The notes beneath the pieces were generated by a model. That model ran no database searches and had not been told where the DNA came from. It saw nothing but the letters and a program-made list of their open reading frames with translations. Both the position numbers and the translations under genes were made by a program. DNA of 64,000 nucleotides, taken from Nitrospiraceae bacterium. GTDB lineage: Bacteria; Nitrospirota; Nitrospiria; Nitrospirales; Nitrospiraceae. Shown piece after piece: positions 47,105 to 56,114 of this stretch (position 1 is the stretch's first letter; each line of letters begins with the position of its first letter). The stretch covers positions 28,551 to 92,550 of the forward strand of contig SHZW01000007.1 in assembly GCA_009692155.1 (NCBI GenBank), written 5' to 3'.

Positions 47105-47959
47105 ATGAAAGTCATCGGGATACTGGCCAAGCCGAAGTTCCCCAATATGAAACCCACGCTGACGCAGCTTGTCGCATGGCTGCGTGAGCATGGGAAAGAC
47201 GTGGTGCTCGATCCGAAAGTCGCCGCGCTCATCGGTAAGTCGGCATCACGATACCAGGGCCGGATTGCCGACAAGGCGGACATGGTGATTGTCCTCGGCG
47301 GTGATGGCACCATGCTCAACGCCGCTCGGCTCGTCGAAGAGCGGAGCACGCCCATTTTGGGCATCAACATGGGCGGGCTGGGATTTCTTACCGAAGTCGG
47401 CGGTGAAGATCTCTACAAAACCCTGGAGCGGGTGTTTGCCAAGGAGTACACGCTTGAAGAGCGGCTCATGTTGCGGGCGCGTCTGGACCGTCGCGGCAAA
47501 CAGATCGCGCAGGCGACCGTGCTTAACGACGTGGTGGTGACAAAGGGAGAGCTGTCGCGCATGATCGCGATGACGATTGCGATCGACGGCCGATTCGTGA
47601 CAAGCCTGCGGGGCGACGGATTAATTCTCTCGACGCCGACTGGCTCAACGGCCTACTCCATGTCGGCCGGCGGACCGATCGTCACCCCATCGGTCAACGC
47701 GCTGGTGATTACGCCGATCTGCCCCCACACACTGACCCATCGCCCGTTGCTCGTGCCGGGCACAGCCACGCTGGCGATCACGCTGACCAGCCATGACAAG
47801 GGTGCGATGGTGACGTTCGATGGCCAGCTCGGCGTTGCGATGACGGAAGACGACACGGTCACCATTACATCATCCCGGCATAAGACCAAGCTGATTCGGC
47901 TACCCGAGAGAACCTACTACGATATGCTCAGGCGAAAACTGAAGTGGGGTGGAGATTAG
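47105..47959 (+). CDS. nadK: NAD kinase
   Basis: 284 residues from ATG 47105 (GTG 47099 is closer to the upstream GAGG and possible). Conserved GGDGT at 65-69, GINMGGLGFLTE, the NAD-binding TPTGSTAYSMSAGGPI and the C-terminal VTFDGQ. Phosphorylates NAD to NADP. Its last four bases overlap the convergent flavoprotein gene. Confidence 0.96.
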   Translation: MKVIGILAKPKFPNMKPTLTQLVAWLREHGKDVVLDPKVAALIGKSASRYQGRIADKADMVIVLGGDGTMLNAARLVEERSTPILGINMGGLGFLTEVGGEDLYKTLERVFAKEYTLEERLMLRARLDRRGKQIAQATVLNDVVVTKGELSRMIAMTIAIDGRFVTSLRGDGLILSTPTGSTAYSMSAGGPIVTPSVNALVITPICPHTLTHRPLLVPGTATLAITLTSHDKGAMVTFDGQLGVAMTEDDTVTITSSRHKTKLIRLPERTYYDMLRRKLKWGGD

Positions 47960-49338
47960 TGAGTCGAAGAGGCGTGGGATTTGCCGGTGCGCTTCTCGAT
48001 CGTCGTCAGCATGTCATTGTTCGTGCCGAATTTGAACTCGCCGATGCAGTCGCCAGGGCCGTTATGCTCCTTCTCGGCTGAATCCAGCGTACGAAGCCCC
48101 TTCACATCCACGGCGTGAGCGCCTCGCTCTTTCAGCATCCGATGCAGTTTGCGGAGAATCTCGTCGGCAGTTCCCTGCGAACGCGATGATTTGGTTTCCA
48201 GGTAGCGTGTCACGACTTCGGCGCACCATTCTCCGTCCCGTTTCGCCACGCCAACCAGACCCTCGCTGGCTTTTCGCGCCCAGCCGGTCAGGAACACGCC
48301 CTCGACAATCTTGCCTGCGGTTTCGTCGTAGGCTTGAAAGAGCGAATCGTCCGGATCGTTGATGGTTTTATTGGGGTTGGTGACGAACACGCTGCCCTTA
48401 TACGGGAGGCCGAGGGTTTCGTCCACACGGTCGCCGACGGCGAACACGACACTGTCCACCGGAAACTCGTAGAACTGTTTGAGCCCGACCGCCGCCGTAT
48501 CCTCGCCTTTTGGCTCCAGCTTGGTTTCCTCGATCTCAAGGGCGCGCACACGATTTGAGGCATCGACGAGCACGCGCTTCGGCGAGGCCAGGAAGCGGAA
48601 GCTTATCCGGGTCGTGCTGGTTGTGGGTTCACATTTGGTGAACTCGTCGGTGATGCCCTTGAACAGATCGTCCGGTTTCTGTCCCACCGCTTCCAGCCGC
48701 TGCCGCACCCGGTCGAATTCCTTCTTCAGCCCTTCGAGATCCATATTCGAACAGACGGCCCGAATCTCTTTAGGATTATATTTCCGTTCCGCCGGTCCGC
48801 GGCGCGCAATCGCCGTCACCCGCTCGACTTTTTTATACCGGATCAGCCAATGCGCAATGTCCACCATGACATCGCCGACGCCGATGACTGCGATATGCTT
48901 CCCCATGTCAAAGGGGCGATCGCCAAAGCCAGGCAATTGATTGAAATGGTAGACGACGTCCTTGGCGTGAAACACGCCCTTGGCGGAATCCCCTTCCACG
49001 CCGATGGTCTTGGTTCCCTGCGCGCCTGTCGCAAACACGATCGCGCTGGCGCCGAGCATACGGAGTTCTTCGACCGTGACGTCCTTGTTCTGTCCGACGG
49101 ACACGTTGCCGAGGTAATGCACGTTGGGGCGATCAAGGATTTCCCAGTAGGTCTTGCGGAGACCCCCGCGGAGTTTCAGCTTGTTGGGGAAGATGCCATA
49201 TTCGGCCAGGCCGCCGAACTTGATGTCGCGATTGAGGACAACCACCTCATGGCCGGCCTTCGCCATCATGTTGGCCACGGCCATTCCGGCTGGCCCGGCG
49301 CCGACCACGATGATGATGTGCCCCGAGGGTGCGCTCAT
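47956..49338 (-). CDS. Ferredoxin-NADP+ reductase-like flavoprotein (FprA/adrenodoxin reductase type)
   Basis: 460 residues from ATG 49338; a TTG three codons earlier is possible. FAD-binding VVGAGPAGMAVANMMAKAGH, the substrate-side GIFPNKLKLRGG, the NADP-binding AVIGVGDVMVDIAHWLI and a C-terminal VFLTGWARKASEGLVG. Such enzymes exchange electrons between ferredoxin and NADP(H). The order nadK-convergent-FNR fits NADPH supply. The C-terminal ~70 residues beyond the core (ADEILRKLHRMLKERGAHAV) are an extension of unknown role. Confidence 0.88.
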   Translation of the reverse strand: MSAPSGHIIIVVGAGPAGMAVANMMAKAGHEVVVLNRDIKFGGLAEYGIFPNKLKLRGGLRKTYWEILDRPNVHYLGNVSVGQNKDVTVEELRMLGASAIVFATGAQGTKTIGVEGDSAKGVFHAKDVVYHFNQLPGFGDRPFDMGKHIAVIGVGDVMVDIAHWLIRYKKVERVTAIARRGPAERKYNPKEIRAVCSNMDLEGLKKEFDRVRQRLEAVGQKPDDLFKGITDEFTKCEPTTSTTRISFRFLASPKRVLVDASNRVRALEIEETKLEPKGEDTAAVGLKQFYEFPVDSVVFAVGDRVDETLGLPYKGSVFVTNPNKTINDPDDSLFQAYDETAGKIVEGVFLTGWARKASEGLVGVAKRDGEWCAEVVTRYLETKSSRSQGTADEILRKLHRMLKERGAHAVDVKGLRTLDSAEKEHNGPGDCIGEFKFGTNNDMLTTIEKRTGKSHASSTH

Positions 49339-49478
49339 ACTCTTCAAGGCCCAGTCAAATTACGCGAAAAACGTGCGGACGGTAGCACACAAGGCCGCGA
49401 ATTGTCAAAACATCTAGGCGTTTCTCACGACAGCAGATTCAAACAGACAAAGACATTAGGACGATGCAGAAACAAGGG

Positions 49479-50927
49479 CTATCCACCGGCGCTCCCGACC
49501 GGTCCACCGGGTTTTGTCATCCCCCAGGGGTCCATGAGCTTCTCCAGCCGCTCCTCCGGCAGGAGCTTCTGCTCCTTGGCGATCTGGCGGACCGTTTTGC
49601 CGGTCTTGTAGGCTTCCTTGGCGGCTTTTGCTGCGGCGTCGTAGCCAATTTCCGGCGCCAGTGCCGTGCACATGGCCAGACTGCCCTCGATGGAATCCTT
49701 GCAGCGTTGTTCATTGGCCTGGATGCCTTCGATGCACCGGCTGGCGAAGTTGCCGGACGCAGCCGCCAGCAGTTCAATGGATTGCAGCAGGTTATAGGCC
49801 ATCACCGGCAGCATGACGAGCAATTCGAAGTTGCCCGCCTGCCCTCCGAGCGTCACCGTGACATCGTTGCCGATCACCTGCGCGCAGACCATCGTGACCG
49901 ATTCGGCGATGACCGGATTCACCTTGCCTGGCATGATGGATGAACCGGGCTGGGTCTCCGGCAGGGTGATTTCGCCAAGCCCGCAGCGGGGGCCCGAACC
50001 GAGCCAGCGAATGTCGTTGGCAATCTTCATCAGGCTGACGGCGATGGTTCGTAATTCCCCGCTCGCCTCGACCACGGAATCCTGGGTGGACTGGGCCTCG
50101 AAGTGGTTGGCGGCTTCCTCAAGCGCACAGCCGATTTCCTTGGAGACCAGGGCGAGAACTTTTGATGCAAATTGTGGATGGGTATTCAAGCCGGTGCCGA
50201 CAGCGGTACCTCCCAGGGCGACTTCCCGCAGGGCCTCCTGTGCCCGCTTCGCGCGGACGAGCGCCAGTTCGATTTGGCGCGCGTAACCGCTGAATTCCTG
50301 GCCCAACCGAACCGGCGTGGCATCCTGCAGATGGGTGCGTCCGATCTTGACGATCCTGTTAAAAGCGCGGGCCTTGGCGTTCAACGCCCGATGCAGCCGC
50401 TTCAAGGCCGGGATCAATTGCCGTTCGATCATCTCGACCGCCGCCACGTGAATCGCGGTCGGGATCACATCGTTGCTGGACTGGCCCTGATTCACATGGT
50501 CGTTCGGATGCACCAGCTTGCTGCCACGCACGCCGCCCAGCAGCTCGGTGGCACGATTTGAAATCACCTCGTTGGCGTTCATATTGGTGGAGGTCCCGGA
50601 GCCGGTCTGGAAGATATCCACCGGGAATTCGACATCCCACTTTCCGTCAATCACTTCACGGGCGGCCTTGCGGATGGCCTCCGCGTGTTTTTTGTCGAGC
50701 GAGCCTAGCGAATGGTTGACGATTGCCGCTGCATATTTGATGAGTCCCATGGCCCGAATAAAGGACCGGGGAAAGCGCAGGTCGCTGATCGGGAAGTTTT
50801 CGATGGCACGGGCCGTCTGGACGCCGTAATAGGCTTCGGCCGGCACGGCCAGCTCTCCCATCGTGTCTTTCTCGATGCGAGTGGTTCCGGATGGTTTTGC
50901 CGTCTTGCCTGCTGCGTCTTTTTTCAT
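49479..50927 (-). CDS. fumC: Class II fumarate hydratase
   Basis: 482 residues with the fumarase/aspartase signature GSSIMPGKVNP, the TGSGTSTNMNANEVI and HPNDHVNQGQSSNDV active-site loops, and GRTHLQDATPV. It interconverts fumarate and malate. The first 16 residues are Lys/Thr-rich. Class II aspartase is a close relative, but the loops match fumarase better. Confidence 0.92.
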   Translation of the reverse strand: MKKDAAGKTAKPSGTTRIEKDTMGELAVPAEAYYGVQTARAIENFPISDLRFPRSFIRAMGLIKYAAAIVNHSLGSLDKKHAEAIRKAAREVIDGKWDVEFPVDIFQTGSGTSTNMNANEVISNRATELLGGVRGSKLVHPNDHVNQGQSSNDVIPTAIHVAAVEMIERQLIPALKRLHRALNAKARAFNRIVKIGRTHLQDATPVRLGQEFSGYARQIELALVRAKRAQEALREVALGGTAVGTGLNTHPQFASKVLALVSKEIGCALEEAANHFEAQSTQDSVVEASGELRTIAVSLMKIANDIRWLGSGPRCGLGEITLPETQPGSSIMPGKVNPVIAESVTMVCAQVIGNDVTVTLGGQAGNFELLVMLPVMAYNLLQSIELLAAASGNFASRCIEGIQANEQRCKDSIEGSLAMCTALAPEIGYDAAAKAAKEAYKTGKTVRQIAKEQKLLPEERLEKLMDPWGMTKPGGPVGSAGG

Positions 50928-51011
50928 GATGTCGGCTGTCCTCCTCGCGCTCGTGAGGCAGGCATCTTATCGCCTGCGCGGGCATGGAACAAGCCAAAAA
51001 AAGAGGGCCTA

Positions 51012-52145
51012 CTATCGCCGTTCGATGGGTACGTAAGGCCGGTTGTGCTCGCCGGAATAGATTTGATCGGGCCGGAACAGTTTGTTTTCCCGCAGTTGCT
51101 CGAACCAGTGCGCCAGCCAGCCGGCCACGCGCGACATGGCGAAGATGGGCGTGAAGCAATCCACCTCGATGCCTATCTTGTCGTAGAGGATGCCTGAATA
51201 GAAATCCACGTTGGAATAAATTTTCTTCTCGCCCAGCAATTCTGCCGCAACCCGTTCCACCTCGATGGCCACATCATACAATTGTGACGAGCCGCATTCC
51301 TTGAACAGCCGTCCACACAGCTCTTGCAAAATCACCGCACGCGGATCCTTGACCTTGTACACCCGATGTCCGAAACCCATCAGCTTCTGTTTCGCCTTCA
51401 GCTTGCTCTCGATGTAGGGCTTGGCTTTTGCCGGTGTGCCGATCTCGCGCAGCATCACGACGACTTCCTCATTCGCGCCGCCGTGCAAAGGGCCCTTCAA
51501 AGTGCCGATGGACGAAGCCACAACGGTATAAGGATCGGCCAGCGTGGAGGCCGTGATGAGGCCGGTGAACGTCGAGGCGTTCATCGTGTGCTCGGCATGC
51601 AGGATCAGGCAGGCGTCCAGCGTGTCGCTGGCGATCCGCTCCGGGACACGATCGGAGAGCATGTAGAGAAAGTTCTGGCAGAAGTCCAGGTCGTCACGGG
51701 GTGGAAGAGCCTCGTCGCCCCGGCGGATTCGGGCGTGCGCGGCGATGATGGTGGGGAGCTTCGCGATCAACCGAACGGCTGACCAGTGGTTATTGTCGAT
51801 GTCTTTGACGTTTCGACCGGGATAGAACATGCCCAGCGCGGCCACGGCAGCCTGCAGGGCGTCCATGGGGTGCCCTTGCTCAGGCAGGCACTTGAGCAGA
51901 TCCACGAGCTTGAATTTGATCCGGCGGTGGTGCGTGATGTCGTCTACGAAATGGGCCAGTTCGTGCTGCGTGGGCAGGCGGCCTGAGAGCAGCAGTGAGG
52001 TGGTTTCCAGAAAGGAGGACTTGGCGCAGAGGTCTTCGATGCGGATGCCGCGATACTCGAGAATGCCACGCTCCCCATCCACGTCACTGATGGCGGATTT
52101 TGCGGCTGGTACTCCCGCAAGCCCCGGCATGAAATCATGCGGCAT
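51012..52145 (-). CDS. gltA: Citrate synthase
   Basis: 377 residues from ATG 52145, with GGGGAGGG upstream. Catalytic His in KGPLHGGANEEV, GFGHRVYKVKDPR with the second His, and the Asp in NVDFYSG. Condenses oxaloacetate and acetyl-CoA. In Nitrospira-like autotrophs it may work beside a reductive TCA route. Located 84 bases upstream of fumC. Confidence 0.95.
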   Translation of the reverse strand: MPHDFMPGLAGVPAAKSAISDVDGERGILEYRGIRIEDLCAKSSFLETTSLLLSGRLPTQHELAHFVDDITHHRRIKFKLVDLLKCLPEQGHPMDALQAAVAALGMFYPGRNVKDIDNNHWSAVRLIAKLPTIIAAHARIRRGDEALPPRDDLDFCQNFLYMLSDRVPERIASDTLDACLILHAEHTMNASTFTGLITASTLADPYTVVASSIGTLKGPLHGGANEEVVVMLREIGTPAKAKPYIESKLKAKQKLMGFGHRVYKVKDPRAVILQELCGRLFKECGSSQLYDVAIEVERVAAELLGEKKIYSNVDFYSGILYDKIGIEVDCFTPIFAMSRVAGWLAHWFEQLRENKLFRPDQIYSGEHNRPYVPIERR

Positions 52146-52264
52146 GGAACCCTCCCCCTGTGCAAGCACGGCACGCGTCTGTTAAATTCTAGAAGCAGTC
52201 GGGCAGCAGGTCAAGTACAGGCGTTCCGCTTCGCAGCACCTTATATGGTATACTGCATAGACCT

Positions 52265-52645
52265 ATGGCGACGCGTGCGCTTCTGATTCTCAGCATCCTT
52301 ATATTGACTGTCGAACCAGTATGGGCTCAAGGCGAGCCCGCCACTATCTTTGCCGTCGTCACCAAAGTCCCGCGAGATCGTTCACAAGTGCCGGCGCGTG
52401 TCCTAGCCGGCGGTCAAGTAACCGACAGTCTGCTTCTCGCACCGGATGAGATTCTGGGCAACCCCGTCTGGCGGACGCTGGAAATGTGCCACTCTCTCAA
52501 AGCGGAAGCCTGGAAAACCCCGGGAGGCTACCGGTTGGCGTCGGTCAAGGCAATGGATTCCGGCATGCTGCCGATGGAGTTGCAAGGAGTTGCAGGAGAC
52601 TGTCTGATCAGGAAGGCGTTGGACATTGCGCCGCTGGCAGACTGA
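52265..52645 (+). CDS. Secreted hypothetical protein
   Basis: 126 residues, signal peptide of about 21 residues (LLILSILILTVEPVWA). Two cysteines in the mature part (EMCHSL and GDCLI) may form a disulfide. No family recognised. Downstream lies a heptamer foldback repeat. Confidence 0.75.
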   Translation: MATRALLILSILILTVEPVWAQGEPATIFAVVTKVPRDRSQVPARVLAGGQVTDSLLLAPDEILGNPVWRTLEMCHSLKAEAWKTPGGYRLASVKAMDSGMLPMELQGVAGDCLIRKALDIAPLAD

Positions 52646-52651
52646 TGAAGC

Positions 52652-52740
52652 CGTGATGCGTGACGCGTAATCCGTAACGAGTAATAAGACCTCGCAGCGC
52701 TTACCGACAACTCATCACGCATTACGGATTACGGACCACT
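52652..52740. repeat. Heptamer foldback repeat (unit about CGTAATC / GATTACG)
   Basis: Left arm 52652-52686: CGTGATG, CGTGACG, CGTAATC, CGTAACG, AGTAATA. Right arm 52706-52740 in phase: GACAACT, CATCACG, CATTACG, GATTACG, GACCACT. The two arms are complementary and about 19 bases apart. It lies between two convergent stops and could serve as a bidirectional terminator. Confidence 0.85.
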
Positions 52741-53108
52741 TACCCTGCACAATTTGGGCAGGTCGTCGGTTCTTCGCTAGCCGTTGCTTCTTCCTTGGTG
52801 AGCGGGAAAAACTGGTCGCATTGCTTGCACTGGCGGATTTCGAAGAATCCCACGCCCTTCTCGTCAATTTCAGTCGGGAGCAGCAGTTCCAGGGGATCGT
52901 AGCCCAAGGTCACCCCATCTGAAAACTTCACCAGTGCCAGCCGTTCGTTGAAGAGTTCGAATGTGGCTTCCTGTCCTTTCCGCTCCGAGACATGGCCGAC
53001 CACGAAGACCGGCTGTCCTTTCCGTTTCGTCCGCAAATCCTTGAGAACCCGCTGCGTGGTGGTGACCACGGCATAGTTCCCACTTGAACTGGTTCCGGCT
53101 GTCGGCAT
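52740..53108 (-). CDS. Small zinc-ribbon protein
   Basis: 122 residues from ATG 53108. The C-terminus carries two CxxC pairs (CKQCDQFFPL and CPNCAG) that form a zinc ribbon; the N-terminal part is beta-rich (AVVTTTQRVLKDLRTKRKGQ, FELFNERLALVKFSDGVTLG). Possibly a nucleic-acid or protein-binding regulator; the family is not identified. Confidence 0.78.
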   Translation of the reverse strand: MPTAGTSSSGNYAVVTTTQRVLKDLRTKRKGQPVFVVGHVSERKGQEATFELFNERLALVKFSDGVTLGYDPLELLLPTEIDEKGVGFFEIRQCKQCDQFFPLTKEEATASEEPTTCPNCAG

Positions 53109-53124
53109 ACTCTTGCTTCTCAAT

Positions 53125-53201
53125 CAAGCCCCGAGGCACGAGGCGCGGGGCACGAGACGGTTAGAATTTCTCCTGTCTCGAGTCCCGTGTCTCGAGGCTT
53201 G
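53125..53201. repeat. Heptamer foldback repeat (unit about CGAGGCA / TGTCTCG)
   Basis: Left arm 53125-53159: CAAGCCC, CGAGGCA, CGAGGCG, CGGGGCA, CGAGACG. Right arm 53174-53201 in phase: TGTCTCG, AGTCCCG, TGTCTCG, AGGCTTG. It separates two divergent genes, the zinc-ribbon protein and the ArsC-like protein, so a terminator role does not fit. Confidence 0.8.
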
Positions 53202-53271
53202 AGTCCATGGGTAGTCATCTATCACGCGCACAAAAAGCTGGTCAAGACACCCGAAAGAGAAAAGTGAGCGG

Positions 53272-53619
53272 ATGAAGATTACCATCTATCAGAAACCCAC
53301 CTGTTCCACCTGCCGGGAGGCCATCAAGCTGGTCGAAGCCAGCGGGCAGCCGTTCACCGCCATCAATTATTATGAGCAACCGTTTACGAAGGCGCTCCTG
53401 AAGGGATTGCTGAAAAAGGCAGGACTTTCCGCGAAAGATGTCCTCCGAACCAAGGAGGACATCTATAAGGAGTTGGGGCTGGCGAAAAAGCAGGTTTCAG
53501 AAGACGAGTTGATTGCCCTGATGCTCAAATACCCCGACTTGATCCAGCGCCCGTTGGTGGAGAAAGGCGAGAAGGTTATTTTGGCGAGGCCGGCGGAGAC
53601 AGTACAAAGTCTGCTCTAG
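53272..53619 (+). CDS. ArsC/Spx-family protein
   Basis: 115 residues, thioredoxin-like fold with CSTC (C10/C13) in place of a single Cys, the conserved RTKEDIYKEL region and RPLVEKGEKVILARP near the end. Typical of glutaredoxin-dependent arsenate reductase relatives; several in this family act as thiol or stress regulators instead. No ars genes are close. Its stop converges with the rnd stop. Confidence 0.85.
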   Translation: MKITIYQKPTCSTCREAIKLVEASGQPFTAINYYEQPFTKALLKGLLKKAGLSAKDVLRTKEDIYKELGLAKKQVSEDELIALMLKYPDLIQRPLVEKGEKVILARPAETVQSLL

Positions 53620-54800
53620 GCACGATGCGAAACTGTGAGTTTCCCACTCTTGTGATCAATACTGACAGAGACTTTCCCCTCCAGCACCTGCAACAGTAAT
53701 TCCCCTGCAAGTTTACGACGCCAGCCGAAGAGGATCGGAAGATCCAGTTTCTCGCGGTCGTGCTTGGCCTCCACCATCTCCTGCAAGTCGGACGAGGTGG
53801 CGAGAAGCGTGGGCGCGATGTGCTCTTCCGTAGCGCGGGCCTTGAGGACCGCCTGCAACAGATCCACCTGACCGGCCGATTCCGGTTCGGGACGTTTGGG
53901 CGGAGCCACCTCAGGCCATTCGGATGGCGGGACGGCCAGGCCCTGTTGAATCGCTGCGAGAATGGCATCTCCCCGCTTTTCGACTTCACCGCCGTGTAGC
54001 CCGCGAACGCCTTTCATTGCCTCGACTGTCTGCGGCGGGCGGCGGGCCAGTTCGATCAGCACTTCATCGCGAATGACGCGCCCGCGGGGCACGTTTCGTC
54101 GCTGCGCTTCCTCATCCCGCCAGGCCGCGAGCTCACGGAGAATGGCGGCATTTTTCGGCCGAAGATTATCCCATCCTCGAATCCGCTGGTAGCGCTCGCG
54201 GGGATCGCGCGCCGTTGTGCCGAGCGTCGCCTGCAATCTGGAAAACTCTTCCTGCACCCACTCCATCCGCCCGAGCGATTGCAGGCGCTTGAGCAGATGG
54301 TCGTGGATTGCAAAAAGGAATTCGACATCCTCGAAGGCATAGGCCAGTTGTTCCGGGGTCAGCGGGCGCTGGCTCCAGTTGGTGAACGTGTGCGCCTTCT
54401 CTAGCTTCTGGCCGGTGACTTTTTGCACGAGTTGGCTGTAGGCGACCTGTACGCCATAGCCCACCATCGCTGCGGCGACCTGTGTGTCGAAGAACGGCGT
54501 CGGCATCCGGCCGGTGGACGCGGCGAGTAATTCAAGATCCTGCCGCCCCGCGTGAAAGACTTTTTCAATCTTGGGATCGGCCAGAATCTCGCCTAGGCTA
54601 TCGAGTGTGCCCAACGCCGGGACGTCCACCACCGCGCAGGTGCCACCGACAACGATCTGAAGCAGTTCCAATTTTGGGGTGAACCGATCCTCGCCGATGA
54701 ATTCCGTGTCCAGGCCGATTCGATCCGCCCTGCGAAGTTGGTCGCACAGAGTCGTAAAGCTGTCCCGATCGCGGATGTACAGACCTGGTGGAGTGGGCAT
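53616..54800 (-). CDS. rnd: Ribonuclease D
   Basis: 394 residues from ATG 54800 (TTG 54806 alternative). DEDD exonuclease motifs: IGLDTEFI (Exo I), FHAGRQDLELL (Exo II) and YAFEDVEFLFAIHD (Exo III with Tyr), followed by one HRDC domain around residue 210-285. 3'-5' exonuclease for tRNA maturation. The tail of about 100 residues is more variable. Confidence 0.94.
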   Translation of the reverse strand: MPTPPGLYIRDRDSFTTLCDQLRRADRIGLDTEFIGEDRFTPKLELLQIVVGGTCAVVDVPALGTLDSLGEILADPKIEKVFHAGRQDLELLAASTGRMPTPFFDTQVAAAMVGYGVQVAYSQLVQKVTGQKLEKAHTFTNWSQRPLTPEQLAYAFEDVEFLFAIHDHLLKRLQSLGRMEWVQEEFSRLQATLGTTARDPRERYQRIRGWDNLRPKNAAILRELAAWRDEEAQRRNVPRGRVIRDEVLIELARRPPQTVEAMKGVRGLHGGEVEKRGDAILAAIQQGLAVPPSEWPEVAPPKRPEPESAGQVDLLQAVLKARATEEHIAPTLLATSSDLQEMVEAKHDREKLDLPILFGWRRKLAGELLLQVLEGKVSVSIDHKSGKLTVSHRA

Positions 54801-54811
54801 GGTCAACGGGG

Positions 54812-55444
54812 TTATTCCGCCGGGGTGAAGCCGCCGCGGACGCCGGTCGTCGGATCCTGGTTGCTGAGGCTGAGATATTCTTTCAGCAATTGATGGGCTT
54901 CGAGTATCCGGCGCAATTGAGGTTCCGAACTTCGGTCTCCCTTGCGCGCGTCAGGGTGCAGCTTCTTGGCCTTTTCGCGGAAGGCTTTGGTGACGGACGA
55001 CATCGAACTGCCGAACTCCAGCCCCAGCGCGTCATAGGCCTCGCCTGCCGTGTTGATTTCGCCCGGCTGGCCGGGCATGGTTCCGCCCCCGCCGCTTGCT
55101 GCTTTAAAGAAGTCGGTGAGGTTGATCTTGCGCCGGCGCCGGCGAGGCCGTTCACGAACTTCGCTGTCCATCTCGTCGTACCGGTCTTCGACGAATTCCA
55201 AACGGGCTTCCAGCCGTTGGGCGGTGGAAATATCAGCGATCAGCGACAGGTCTGCTTCGATGGCCTGCAAGGAGTGCTCGATTTCGGCAAAACCCTGTTC
55301 GACGCGGAAGTAGCTGTCCACCCGGTCCTGCATCATGGTGTCCATGGCGAGATCGAGACTATCTTCAGATTTGGATTTGAGCTCGGCGATGCGGCGCAGC
55401 ATACCAACCCGGTATTTCCCCAATTTTCTGAAATTAAACGGCAT
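54812..55444 (-). CDS. J-domain protein
   Basis: 210 residues from ATG 55444. The N-terminal part is a long helix pair (RRIAELKSKSEDSLDLAMDT, FAEIEHSLQAIEADLSLIAD); a basic linker RPRRRRRK separates it from a C-terminal J domain with HPD intact (KKLHPDARKG) and the following helix. It should stimulate an Hsp70 partner; the client is unknown. Overlaps nothing and precedes rnd by 11 bases. Confidence 0.86.
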   Translation of the reverse strand: MPFNFRKLGKYRVGMLRRIAELKSKSEDSLDLAMDTMMQDRVDSYFRVEQGFAEIEHSLQAIEADLSLIADISTAQRLEARLEFVEDRYDEMDSEVRERPRRRRRKINLTDFFKAASGGGGTMPGQPGEINTAGEAYDALGLEFGSSMSSVTKAFREKAKKLHPDARKGDRSSEPQLRRILEAHQLLKEYLSLSNQDPTTGVRGGFTPAE

Positions 55445-55565
55445 CCACGGCCTCCGAAAGATGCAATGCATTTTAGCATAATCGGGGGCGTTGCCTGATG
55501 GAAAATAGCTGTGTTAGACTCCGCCCGCTTTCGAGCCAATTTTATTTTTGTGGAGGAGTACCACG

Positions 55566-56057
55566 ATGGTTCGTTTACTGCTGGCAGTCGGCATGCTAGT
55601 GCTGATGATTCCAAGTGTCGGTCATGCCGTTGATCCGTCCGGCTACGGCCAGGCGGGCGGCGAATTCGATATCAAGATTCCGCGCGTGCCGGCCGGCGAA
55701 CTGGCGGAGGCCAAAGCTTTGAAGTCGCCGTTCGATCCGACACCGGAAATCTTGAAGGAAGGCAGGGAAATCTTTCTCGGCCGCGGCACCTGCTTCCAAT
55801 GCCACGGGCCGGAGGGCAAAGGGGACGGCGGGGCTGCGAAGGTGCTGCCGATCCAGCCGCGCAACTTCACAAACCCGCAGTTCAACAGGGTCCGGACTCC
55901 GGGCGAAATGATGTGGGTGCTCAAGAACGGCAGCATGGGACAATCCGGACGCGTGCCGGGCACCGGCATGCTGCCGATCGTCGGGCAGTTTCTCAGCGAA
56001 GAAGATGGCTGGAAAGTGCTGCTGTACGAGCGCAGCCTCGGTGGCGAGGCTCGTTAA
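55566..56057 (+). CDS. Monohaem c-type cytochrome
   Basis: 163 residues from ATG 55566, preceded by GGAGGAG. Signal peptide (about 1-21), then CFQCH (C76, C79, H80) for covalent haem and a likely Met ligand in PGTGMLPIVGQF. A small soluble class I cytochrome of the periplasm; maturation would need the ccm operon of this window. Partner unknown. Confidence 0.9.
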   Translation: MVRLLLAVGMLVLMIPSVGHAVDPSGYGQAGGEFDIKIPRVPAGELAEAKALKSPFDPTPEILKEGREIFLGRGTCFQCHGPEGKGDGGAAKVLPIQPRNFTNPQFNRVRTPGEMMWVLKNGSMGQSGRVPGTGMLPIVGQFLSEEDGWKVLLYERSLGGEAR

Positions 56058-56058
56058 A

Positions 56059-56114
56059 CGTTATCCGTAATCCGTGATCCGCAAGCCGTTAACGGATGAC
56101 GGTTCACGGGTCAC
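56059..56114. repeat. Heptamer foldback repeat (unit about CGTAATC)
   Basis: Eight in-phase heptamers: CGTTATC, CGTAATC, CGTGATC, CGCAAGC, CGTTAAC, GGATGAC, GGTTCAC, GGGTCAC. The second half is the inverted image of the first, so the whole folds into a hairpin. It shares the word CGTAATC with the locus at 52652 and lies between two convergent stops. Confidence 0.82.
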
